From the NCBI GenBank assembly GCA_934670175.1, contig CAKUOX010000083.1, positions 1 to 8,562 on the forward strand: a DNA stretch of 8,562 nt, given 5' to 3'. Positions within the stretch are counted from its first letter, which is position 1, and every line of letters begins with the position of its first letter. Below are positions 1 to 5,405 of this stretch, in pieces. The stretch is from an uncultured Clostridia bacterium. Its GTDB lineage: Bacteria > Bacillota > Clostridia > Christensenellales > Aristaeellaceae. Both the position numbers and the translations under genes were made by a program. The notes beneath the pieces are model-generated. The model was not told the DNA's origin, did no database searches, and was given only the letters and a program-made list of their open reading frames with translations.

Positions 1-1173
1 GCCCTGAACGATGTGAATATCCTGCACCATCAGGCAGGCGTCGTTATGGCGGAGGTGTTCAATTATGGGATTATCCGCAGAGAATACCTGCACCTGCCGC
101 TCAAGCGGATCGCTGCTGCGCACGACGCGATAGCCTCCGTCACTCTCGCGCAGGCACACGAACACGCGCCGCACGGATATGCCCTCGTGCACGACGCAGA
201 TCAGGCGATCCAGTATTTCACCCACGCTCAGGCTCTTGGAAACCGCCAGGCTGAAACCCTCCAGCAGCTTGGCGTGCGACTGCTCCTCCTTGACGAAGAT
301 CTGGTCGAGCAGCTTCTTCATCAGCGTGCACACCAGCATGGTGCTCACGGCATAGAGCAGCGCGATCACCAGCACGCTGTAATCCTCAAGCACGCTCAGC
401 TGCGATGAAATGACCTTCTGGATCGGATCCAGCAGGTAGGCAAAGGCAATAAACGTAAATACCACCGACAGCACATAGCAGCTTCGGCGGGATGCCAGCA
501 GCGTCAGCTTGAACAGCCGCCGCTGATAGAGCATGTAGAACAGGCACAGCGCATTGACCACGCCCGTCAGGATGTCCATCGGGATCATCGCAAACATCGG
601 CAGCGCAATCAGGCAATGCCCCAGCAGCACCGCACTGACGCCGATCAGGCAGGGCCTGAACTGGCGCGACACCGACGGCTCCTGCCGGCCATAGTGAAAG
701 ATCGTGATCGCGATCTCAAAATATGCCAGCACGCCCACGGCATAGAGGATCAGCGAGCGTCCGGTAAAATCATAAACGAACGCCACATCTCCGCCCTGTT
801 GGAGCACCGGCGTGGGCGCAGCCAGCAGCCGCCCAGTCAGCATATTGTAGACGTTTACGCTCAGCACCAGCACCAGCACCAGGTAATCCGTCAGCTTGTA
901 GCGCTTGCCCATGAAGGCGCGCGTCATATACTGGATGGCGCAGGGGAACATCCACATGCCCAGCAGTGAAATATCATACCAGCATTTGACCGACGGCCAC
1001 ACCTGCATGCGCATCAGCACCGAGCAGCCGCACCATGCGATCAGCGCTGCCAGCGCCAGCAGGAAGGCGTTGATCAGCTTGCTGCGCTGCGCGAACAGGA
1101 ACGTGATAAACAGAAACAGATAGCACAGCAGCGCGCAGACTGAAATGTACACAAAGCTGCCCATATCAATCAT
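1..1173 (-). CDS. Polytopic membrane sensor protein with GAF domain (N-terminal part, runs off the window)
   Basis: I translated this frame by hand: it stays open for 391 codons from an ATG at 1173 to the window edge, so the C-terminus is missing. The first ~285 residues hold about eight or nine hydrophobic segments, roughly at residues 7-27, 33-53, 68-85, 95-111, 138-160, 175-195, 200-218, 232-248 and 264-283. This resembles the multi-TM sensor regions of membrane histidine kinases and related signalling proteins. A charged linker (about 285-310) leads into the start of a GAF-like domain (SKSLSVGEILDRL at 312-324, then RRVFVCLRES). The output module (kinase, GGDEF or phosphatase) is outside the window, so the class is unknown. 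The ATG at 1173 overlaps the GH3 gene by 8 nt. A second in-frame ATG at 1164 is 11 nt from the G-rich stretch at 1176-1181 and could be the true start. Coupling implies co-transcription with the GH3 gene. Signal sensing is inferred. Confidence 0.75.
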   Translation of the reverse strand, partial: MIDMGSFVYISVCALLCYLFLFITFLFAQRSKLINAFLLALAALIAWCGCSVLMRMQVWPSVKCWYDISLLGMWMFPCAIQYMTRAFMGKRYKLTDYLVLVLVLSVNVYNMLTGRLLAAPTPVLQQGGDVAFVYDFTGRSLILYAVGVLAYFEIAITIFHYGRQEPSVSRQFRPCLIGVSAVLLGHCLIALPMFAMIPMDILTGVVNALCLFYMLYQRRLFKLTLLASRRSCYVLSVVFTFIAFAYLLDPIQKVISSQLSVLEDYSVLVIALLYAVSTMLVCTLMKKLLDQIFVKEEQSHAKLLEGFSLAVSKSLSVGEILDRLICVVHEGISVRRVFVCLRESDGGYRVVRSSDPLERQVQVFSADNPIIEHLRHNDACLMVQDIHIVQG

Positions 1174-2788
1174 CGCCCCCCGCCGTATAATACTTTGCGG
1201 GCGCGCTCGAGGCGCGCTGGAGCGCCAGTATCTCCGCCACATCGCTCTGGCTCGGGTTCATGGCGCGCAGGCTGTGGCCATGCACGGCACGGAAGCGCTC
1301 AAAAGCGCCGCCGGTGAGTATCGTCACCTGCAGCGGATCCATGTTCAGCAGCCGCTTGAGATCCTTATAATCCGCATCCAGATACTTGAAATAGACACTC
1401 AGATGCTCGCGCAATATCTCGCAGGTGAGCGCGTAGTTCACTTCCCTGCCCTGCTTCAATTCCACATAGAGATGCAGGAAGGGATGCCCCGCCGCATCTA
1501 ATTCCTTGGCCGCGAACCACGCCTCGATGGGCAGGCCGGACATCTCGATCACGCTGCGGATCGAATCCTCCGTAATGCGTGTAAAGCCCGCAATATCGAT
1601 AATATCGGATATGCGGTCGATATAGCGGAAGCGCGGCAGGCTGGTTTGATCCTCGCGTGAGGACAGCCCTTCGCAGCAATACACGTCGCCCGTGCGATAG
1701 CGGGCAAACGCGCCGCCCTTGAGCACGGAAATGACCAGCTCATACTTTTCACCCGGGCGCACCTCGTTCATCAGCGCCGTAAACGGCCGATGGTTCGGAT
1801 CCGCGCGCAGCTTTTCAGCCTCGCTCAGTGGCAGGAATTCATAGAAGCAGGCGTCCGGAAAGAAATACAGCCCATTACGGTTCCAGGTCTCCGTACCTAT
1901 CAAAGTCGGTTCCGTTCCCGCAAATATCTCCATGGGGCGCACGCCCCACATATGCTCCAGCTCGTCCTTGTAGCAGCGGTTATCCGTGCCTGCGCACACC
2001 AGCGACGTCAGCGTAAACAGATCCTTGGGCAGCATTTCGCGGTTTTCGCGGGCACAGCGCATTTTGGCGCGCAGATACCTGAGCGCCGCCCGCAGTGATA
2101 CCCTGCCGCCATGGCCGCCGCCAGCTTTGGAAAGCATACCGCTGATGCAATAGGCCACGGAGCCCATGCTGAAGAAATAGTCCAGTCCTTCCTTCATCGC
2201 CAGCTTCAGGCCCTGCTTCGTCTTCTGGGAAAAGGACATATCCTGTGCCTCTTCGTGCGGCGGCAAAAAGCGCATATCCGTCTCCTGACGGAGCATCAGC
2301 CCCATCAGGCCGGTGGCATACGGCAGCGGCGCGAAGCCCGAGAGCACGCGCTTGCCGATGGTGAATTTTCCCTTTTCCGTCGCACCGAACATGATGATGC
2401 ACGCGCCCATGTTCGTGCGATAGGTATCGAGCATGCCCTGCGTATAGGGCGCGATCTTGATCGGGTGCTTGCCGCCCTCCCATGTCGTCTTGATCCAGAT
2501 GGCGGCGGGCTCAGGCAGATCCTCATCCCGCTTGGAGAGCAGCACCTCCGCGTAATCGTCGTAAACCGTGAGCGGAACGACGTTTCTGAATTCCTCTATC
2601 GTATGCGGGACGGGCGTGCCGCACAGTATGCTCCTGCCCAGATTACTGCCGCACCACAGGCGCAGCTGTTCCTGCATCAGTCGCCGCTGGATGGCCATGT
2701 AGCCCTCAATATCCAGATCCATAAAGCCCAGATACTCTTGCCACATCGCTTCGCTGTCACCATTTCTGAGCTTCGCATCCAGTTTCAT
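1166..2788 (-). CDS. GH3 (auxin-responsive promoter) superfamily protein, acyl-adenylate/amido-synthetase-like
   Basis: This 540-residue protein matches the GH3 family in length and layout. GH3 enzymes adenylate a carboxylic acid and usually join it to an amine or amino acid; plant members conjugate jasmonate or auxin, and bacterial substrates are mostly unknown. Recognisable parts are a first nucleotide-binding segment TTWEGGKHPIKI (101-112), a second motif IFAGTEPTLIG (288-298) followed by LYFFPDACFYEFLPL (307-321), the YRTGDVY motif (364-370) and a hinge-like DRISDIIDIAG (391-401), then a C-terminal lid domain. The first motif is divergent: the usual Ser/Thr-Ser-Gly-Thr core is absent, though a Gly-Gly-Lys and a later Lys remain. 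Where many members have GEK after the hinge, this one has GFTR. Activity may therefore be altered. The ATG is preceded at 6 nt by a purine-rich ribosome site (2795-2806). It follows the methyltransferase gene by 27 nt and overlaps the sensor gene by 8 nt. The substrate cannot be predicted. Confidence 0.82.
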   Translation of the reverse strand: MKLDAKLRNGDSEAMWQEYLGFMDLDIEGYMAIQRRLMQEQLRLWCGSNLGRSILCGTPVPHTIEEFRNVVPLTVYDDYAEVLLSKRDEDLPEPAAIWIKTTWEGGKHPIKIAPYTQGMLDTYRTNMGACIIMFGATEKGKFTIGKRVLSGFAPLPYATGLMGLMLRQETDMRFLPPHEEAQDMSFSQKTKQGLKLAMKEGLDYFFSMGSVAYCISGMLSKAGGGHGGRVSLRAALRYLRAKMRCARENREMLPKDLFTLTSLVCAGTDNRCYKDELEHMWGVRPMEIFAGTEPTLIGTETWNRNGLYFFPDACFYEFLPLSEAEKLRADPNHRPFTALMNEVRPGEKYELVISVLKGGAFARYRTGDVYCCEGLSSREDQTSLPRFRYIDRISDIIDIAGFTRITEDSIRSVIEMSGLPIEAWFAAKELDAAGHPFLHLYVELKQGREVNYALTCEILREHLSVYFKYLDADYKDLKRLLNMDPLQVTILTGGAFERFRAVHGHSLRAMNPSQSDVAEILALQRASSAPAKYYTAGGDD

Positions 2789-2794
2789 GCGCTG

Positions 2795-2806
2795 TCCCCC
2801 TCCCTT
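2795..2806 (-). promoter_or_regulatory. Ribosome binding site of the GH3 gene
   Basis: Read on the minus strand, this purine-only run is AAGGGAGGGGGA and ends 6 nt before the ATG at 2788. It lies between the methyltransferase stop and the GH3 start and supports the chosen start. Confidence 0.65.
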
Positions 2807-2815
2807 CTGTAAGCC

Positions 2816-3352
2816 TTATGCGCCGCGTCGGCCGCATTTGGGTACCAGAAACGGCACCCGCGCCCGATAATCGGCGTAATCTGTGAATATTCTATCAAAT
2901 ATCGCCATATCCTGCACTGCGATATAGAGCAGGTTATAGCCCGTGAGCAGCGCCGCGCACAGCAGCATTTGCCGCGATGGCAGCGCCAGGTATAAAAACA
3001 GGTAAACGCCCGCCAGACTCCAGAAGCCCGGATGCCGGCAGAGCCCATATGCGCCGCTGTCGCACACGCGCCGCCTGCGCTCCGGCTCAGCGTAGGTATC
3101 GCGCGGCAGCGCGAAGAACAGCAGATATATCTCCAATCCCGCGCAGCCGAGCGCCGGCAGGCCAAAGCAGACCAGCCGCCAGAGCCGAACGCCGGCAGCA
3201 GAACCTGCAATCGCCCATACGGTAGCCAGCGCCCACAGCCCGAGCCCGAGCCGAAAACCCGCACCGAATATGCGTCCGCGCAGGGCGCCGATTGTCCAGA
3301 AATCATAGGCCAGCAGAGCCGCAAGCCCCGCCGTTGCCGCCGCGATCACCAT
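2816..3352 (-). CDS. Small membrane methyltransferase of the isoprenylcysteine/phospholipid methyltransferase type
   Basis: This 178-residue, strongly hydrophobic protein has probable membrane segments near residues 2-20, 34-52, 61-80, 110-127 and 129-147. The family hallmark is in the C-terminal half: GAYGLCRHPGFWSL (100-113) matches the G-x-Y-x-x-x-RHP-x-(Y/F) S-adenosylmethionine-binding motif of ICMT/PEMT-type enzymes. It is followed by a hydrophobic hairpin and the typical C-terminal stretch QDMAIFDRIFTDYADY (147-162) ahead of RVPFLVP. Many relatives have an acidic pair (EE) where this one has QD. Such enzymes methylate carboxyl, amine or lipid groups at the membrane; the substrate here is unknown. 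The start at 3352 has a GGAAGGAG site 12 nt upstream, a rather long spacing. It is the first gene after the 494-nt intergenic region and probably leads an operon with GH3 and the sensor. An overlapping frame (2785-3324) lacks the motif and is a shadow. Confidence 0.78.
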   Translation of the reverse strand: MVIAAATAGLAALLAYDFWTIGALRGRIFGAGFRLGLGLWALATVWAIAGSAAGVRLWRLVCFGLPALGCAGLEIYLLFFALPRDTYAEPERRRRVCDSGAYGLCRHPGFWSLAGVYLFLYLALPSRQMLLCAALLTGYNLLYIAVQDMAIFDRIFTDYADYRARVPFLVPKCGRRGA

Positions 3353-3364
3353 ATGAAGCCGGTT

Positions 3365-3372
3365 CTCCTTCC
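3365..3372 (-). promoter_or_regulatory. Ribosome binding site of the methyltransferase gene
   Basis: On the minus strand this reads GGAAGGAG and lies 12 nt before the ATG at 3352. The spacing is longer than usual, but no better in-frame start lies closer. Confidence 0.55.
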
Positions 3373-3397
3373 AGCATCCACCTTATTATACACTATG

Positions 3398-3427
3398 ATT
3401 ATATACCAGAGCGGTACAGAATTGCAA
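3398..3427 (-). promoter_or_regulatory. Candidate sigma-70/sigma-A type promoter for the methyltransferase-GH3-sensor operon
   Basis: On the minus strand a TTGCAA box (3422-3427) is followed after 18 nt by a perfect TATAAT (3398-3403). A second TATAAT lies at 3385-3390 but lacks a good upstream box at the right distance. The surroundings are much more AT-rich than the flanking genes, as expected for a promoter. A start site would fall near 3390, giving a short leader of about 40 nt before the ATG at 3352. This is a motif call only. Confidence 0.55.
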
Positions 3428-3493
3428 TAATATTTGGTTACCTTTTTTATTTAGCATGTAATTGTCAAAATTAGACAGCTTTTACGTCGAAAT

Positions 3494-3527
3494 ACAGCCC
3501 GAGTTTGGCACTGCGAACTCGGGCTGT
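3494..3527. repeat. Outer hairpin, left copy (34 nt)
   Basis: Twelve-bp arms (ACAGCCCGAGTT and its exact complement) enclose a 10-nt centre that can add a T-G wobble pair and a small GC stem. It matches the right copy at 3783-3816 at 31 of 34 positions. On the minus strand it lies just upstream of the promoter for the methyltransferase gene. Confidence 0.85.
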
Positions 3528-3528
3528 C

Positions 3529-3555
3529 GGCTTGTCAAAAAAATTTTGACAAGCC
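3529..3555. repeat. Perfect inverted repeat, 12-bp arms and 3-nt centre
   Basis: GGCTTGTCAAAA (3529-3540) is followed by AAA and the exact reverse complement TTTTGACAAGCC (3544-3555). It sits 1 nt after the left outer hairpin. It could be an RNA hairpin, a protein-binding palindrome or a transposon-end relic. Neither strand has a U-tract directly after the stem. Confidence 0.85.
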
Positions 3556-3598
3556 TGTGGACGGGGAAGCAAGCTCCCCCGCCACTGCCACCCTCACC

Positions 3599-3639
3599 AG
3601 TTTTTGCTAAAATCCTTCGGATTTTCGGGCGCAAAAACT
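3599..3639. repeat. Nested hairpin A
   Basis: The outer arms AGTTTTTGC (3599-3607) and GCAAAAACT (3631-3639) are exact complements. Within the 23-nt interior, AAAATCC (3609-3615) pairs with GGATTTT (3619-3625) around a 3-nt loop. It shares its outer arm core and interior length with the next hairpin. Confidence 0.8.
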
Positions 3640-3648
3640 GCAGGGAAA

Positions 3649-3691
3649 CGATTTTTGCTCTGGAAAATGGGATTTTCCGCCGCAAAAATCG
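3649..3691. repeat. Nested hairpin B
   Basis: The outer arms CGATTTTTGC (3649-3658) and GCAAAAATCG (3682-3691) are exact complements. Inside the 23-nt interior, GGAAAAT (3662-3668) pairs with ATTTTCC (3672-3678) around a GGG loop. The TTTTTGC/GCAAAAA arm core is the same as in hairpin A, offset by 51 nt, while the inner stem differs in sequence. Confidence 0.8.
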
Positions 3692-3694
3692 CCC

Positions 3695-3723
3695 CGTGCC
3701 CACCGTACATGCCGCTGGGCACG
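3695..3723. repeat. Inverted repeat with 8-bp arms
   Basis: CGTGCCCA (3695-3702) and TGGGCACG (3716-3723) are exact complements separated by 13 nt. It follows nested hairpin B by 3 nt and belongs to the same palindromic block. Confidence 0.7.
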
Positions 3724-3782
3724 ATTGAAGATTCGAGAAGGCCGAAGTCCTCCCGAATTCTCCTGGGTTTTTCGTCAGACTG

Positions 3783-3816
3783 ACAGCCCGAGTTTGGCGT
3801 TGCAAACTCGGGCTGT
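3783..3816. repeat. Outer hairpin, right copy (34 nt)
   Basis: Thirteen-bp arms (ACAGCCCGAGTTT and its exact complement) enclose an 8-nt centre. It starts 30 nt beyond the stop of the GntR gene. On the minus strand it could slow or stop transcription, but the bases after the stem are CAGTCTGACG rather than a U-tract. On the plus strand it is followed by AAAAATTA. Its match with the left copy marks it as the boundary of the block. Confidence 0.85.
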
Positions 3817-3846
3817 AAAAATTATCGTTTTAATAGGCCTTACCGA

Positions 3847-4818
3847 TCAGAAGCTCAGCGTGCCGGGCTGCAGCTGGCGCTGCTCACGAATGCGCGCGAT
3901 GCGCTCCTCAAGATACAACATGGAGCCCTCGTCTATCGCGTATTCAAAAAACATGACGCGCCCATCCGCCGCCATTTCCTCCAGCGCCCCTGTCGTTTCA
4001 GGCGTACAGAAGGCGGCATAGTCCGGCGGTGCAACCGCGATCTGAGCCGCGTGCAGCTTTTCTGCGCCGTCAGGGGACGCCATTGTAATGTCGGAATCCG
4101 GCAGATAGCCCGATACCAGCCTGAAAAACGCCTCATCCTCGCACACGGCGCACAGCCGTTTGCCCGCCGCCCGCACGAGCTGCGTCAGGCTGTCCGGTCT
4201 GAGCGCAAAGGCCAGCCGAACCAGCTTGCTCGGATCCGGCAGTCCCGCGGAGAGCATCTGCGCGTCTCCCTCGGACGCCAGAATCACGTCGGCCTCCTCA
4301 TCTACGCTGTACGGATACTCGCGCACCTGGCGCGGCGAACAGATGATCGCGCTGGCATTGGCGATGCGCTGAAGCTGGCGGGTAAACAGCGGAGCGAGCT
4401 CCGCATATTCCGTCACGAGCGCAATGCGTATGCCCGACCAGCGCAGCCCCCATTCGCGCATCTTGATATTCAGAAATATCTGTATTTCTGCCGGGGAAAA
4501 GCGCAGATCCGTCAGCGTGCGGATCATGCGATCGATGGCGGTCATGGCCTGCAGCTTGCGGCTGTCTCCGTCATCCTGCACGGCTTTGACGAAGCTGCCG
4601 CGGCGGCGCGTCATTTCAATATCGCCCATTTCGCGTAGCTTATCGTATACGCGCTTGATCGTGCCGCAGGAAAGGCGCATGCTCTCTGCCATTTCACGCA
4701 CGGTCGGCAGCTGCGCGCCCGCCTTGAGCGCGCCGCTGCGTATTTCCGCATTGATCTGATCCGCCAGCTGCCGGTAGATCGGCACGTCGCTTTCAGGATT
4801 GACGCTGTAACGGAACAT
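3847..4818 (-). CDS. GntR-family transcriptional regulator with a large C-terminal ligand-binding-like domain
   Basis: This 323-residue protein starts with a typical GntR winged helix-turn-helix: VPIYRQLADQI (12-22), then LPTVREMAESMRLSCGTIKRVYDKL (37-61, cited in part) and the wing ending RRRGSFV (71-77). A short helical linker (about 85-120) resembles the YtrA/GntR dimer region. The remaining ~195 residues (about 128-323) alternate strand-like and helix-like segments, such as IRIALVTEYAE (130-140), ADVILASEGDAQ (176-187) and KRLCAVCEDEAFF (220-232). This suggests an alpha/beta effector domain of the periplasmic-binding or receiver kind; I do not recognise its family. It ends the operon of lyase and hydratase genes, 28 nt after the hydratase beta stop, with a GGGGGAAG ribosome site. 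It is therefore probably a local regulator of that pathway sensing a substrate or CoA ester. The target and effector are inferred. Confidence 0.85.
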   Translation of the reverse strand: MFRYSVNPESDVPIYRQLADQINAEIRSGALKAGAQLPTVREMAESMRLSCGTIKRVYDKLREMGDIEMTRRRGSFVKAVQDDGDSRKLQAMTAIDRMIRTLTDLRFSPAEIQIFLNIKMREWGLRWSGIRIALVTEYAELAPLFTRQLQRIANASAIICSPRQVREYPYSVDEEADVILASEGDAQMLSAGLPDPSKLVRLAFALRPDSLTQLVRAAGKRLCAVCEDEAFFRLVSGYLPDSDITMASPDGAEKLHAAQIAVAPPDYAAFCTPETTGALEEMAADGRVMFFEYAIDEGSMLYLEERIARIREQRQLQPGTLSF

Positions 4819-4846
4819 TTCACTTCCCCCTGTTTATAGCCCCGCC

Positions 4847-5404
4847 TTATTTCTGCGTGGCGAGATATTCGTCGCGTCCGGTCTGATACAGATTATTGCC
4901 CTCGCTATCGATGATGACGACCACGGGGAAATCCTCGACCTCAAGCCTGCGAATGGCCTCAGCGCCCAGATCGTCGTAGGCAATGACCTCCGCCTTCTTG
5001 ATGCACTTGCTCAACAGCGCGCCGCAGCCGCCAATCGCGCCGAAATAGACCGCGCCGTGCTGCTTCATGGCCTCAATGACCTCCGGGCTGCGCTTGCCCT
5101 TGCCGATCATGCCCGTCTGGCCGATGCCGATCAGCGTGGGCGAATAGGCATCCATGCGGTAGGACGTGGTGGGGCCGGCGGAGCCGATGGCCTGACCGGG
5201 CTTGGCCGGCGTGGGCCCTACGAAATAGATGATGGCGTTTTCAATATCCAGCGGCAGCTTTTCGCCCTTGGCCACCAGCTCGCACAGGCGCTTATGCGCC
5301 GCATCGCGCGCGGTATAGATCGTACCGGAGATCAGGCAGCTGTCCCCCGCCTTCAGCGTGCGTGCCATTTCATGGGTCAGCGGCGTATGAATCGCTTTGG
5401 TCAT
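4847..5404 (-). CDS. Class I fumarase-type hydro-lyase, beta (C-terminal) subunit
   Basis: This 185-residue protein is the small subunit of a two-subunit [4Fe-4S] hydratase (fumarase, L-tartrate dehydratase or mesaconase type). Family hallmarks are YFVGPTPAKPGQAIGSAGPT (60-79), followed by TSYRMD, then GQTGMIGKG (94-102), the glycine-cysteine run FGAIGGCGALLSKCI (121-135) and the C-terminal DFPVVVIIDSEGNNLY. It forms the swivelling part of the active site over the cluster held by the alpha subunit and acts in the cytoplasm. It hydrates a fumarate-type double bond reversibly. It begins 1 nt after the alpha stop, with a strong ribosome site inside the end of the alpha gene, so the two are translationally linked and made together. 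Length is normal for the split form. Substrate (fumarate or mesaconate) cannot be read from the sequence. Confidence 0.93.
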   Translation of the reverse strand: MTKAIHTPLTHEMARTLKAGDSCLISGTIYTARDAAHKRLCELVAKGEKLPLDIENAIIYFVGPTPAKPGQAIGSAGPTTSYRMDAYSPTLIGIGQTGMIGKGKRSPEVIEAMKQHGAVYFGAIGGCGALLSKCIKKAEVIAYDDLGAEAIRRLEVEDFPVVVIIDSEGNNLYQTGRDEYLATQK

Positions 5405-5405
5405 T

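Larger units (their letters stand above)
3494..3816. repeat. Composite palindromic array (MITE-like or structured-RNA-like intergenic element)
   Basis: This 323-nt block fills most of the gap between the GntR stop and the methyltransferase promoter. It begins and ends with near-identical 34-nt hairpins in the same orientation. Between them, in order, are a perfect 27-nt inverted repeat (3529-3555), an imperfect GC hairpin (about 3563-3579), two nested hairpins of equal geometry (3599-3639 and 3649-3691), an 8-bp inverted repeat (3695-3723) and a small GTCAG-A-CTGAC palindrome (3774-3784). Chance would not give this density. Frames of 107 and 88 codons cross it, but they run straight through the inverted repeats, resemble no protein I know and lack a convincing ribosome site, so I do not call them genes. 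No hairpin is followed by a clear U-tract on the minus strand, so a simple intrinsic terminator is not evident. Its identity as a multicopy repeat is inferred. Confidence 0.75.

Noticed and set aside
2111..2812. 233-codon plus-strand frame opposite the GH3 gene
   Set aside because: Antisense to a recognised family protein, with shadow-like composition (His, Arg, Gln, Ala) and no motif.
2785..3324. 179-codon minus-strand frame overlapping the methyltransferase gene
   Set aside because: Its product is rich in Arg, Cys and Ser and lacks the RHP motif; the 2816-3352 frame holds the family motif and membrane segments.
3385..3390. Second TATAAT as an independent promoter
   Set aside because: No acceptable -35 box lies 16-18 nt upstream; the neighbouring TATAAT at 3398-3403 pairs better.
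3482..3805. 107-codon minus-strand frame (and an 88-codon plus-strand frame) across the palindromic block
   Set aside because: It reads through nested inverted repeats, has no convincing ribosome site or domain and is better explained as a repeat element open by chance. Multicopy repeats are often misannotated as hypothetical proteins.
3783..3816. Intrinsic terminator of the citE-to-GntR operon
   Set aside because: The stem is strong, but on the minus strand it is not followed by a U-tract. The A-run follows it on the plus strand instead, so termination by this hairpin is not supported by sequence alone.
3494..3816. CRISPR array
   Set aside because: Repeats are palindromic units of different sequence without regular unique spacers, and no cas genes are present.
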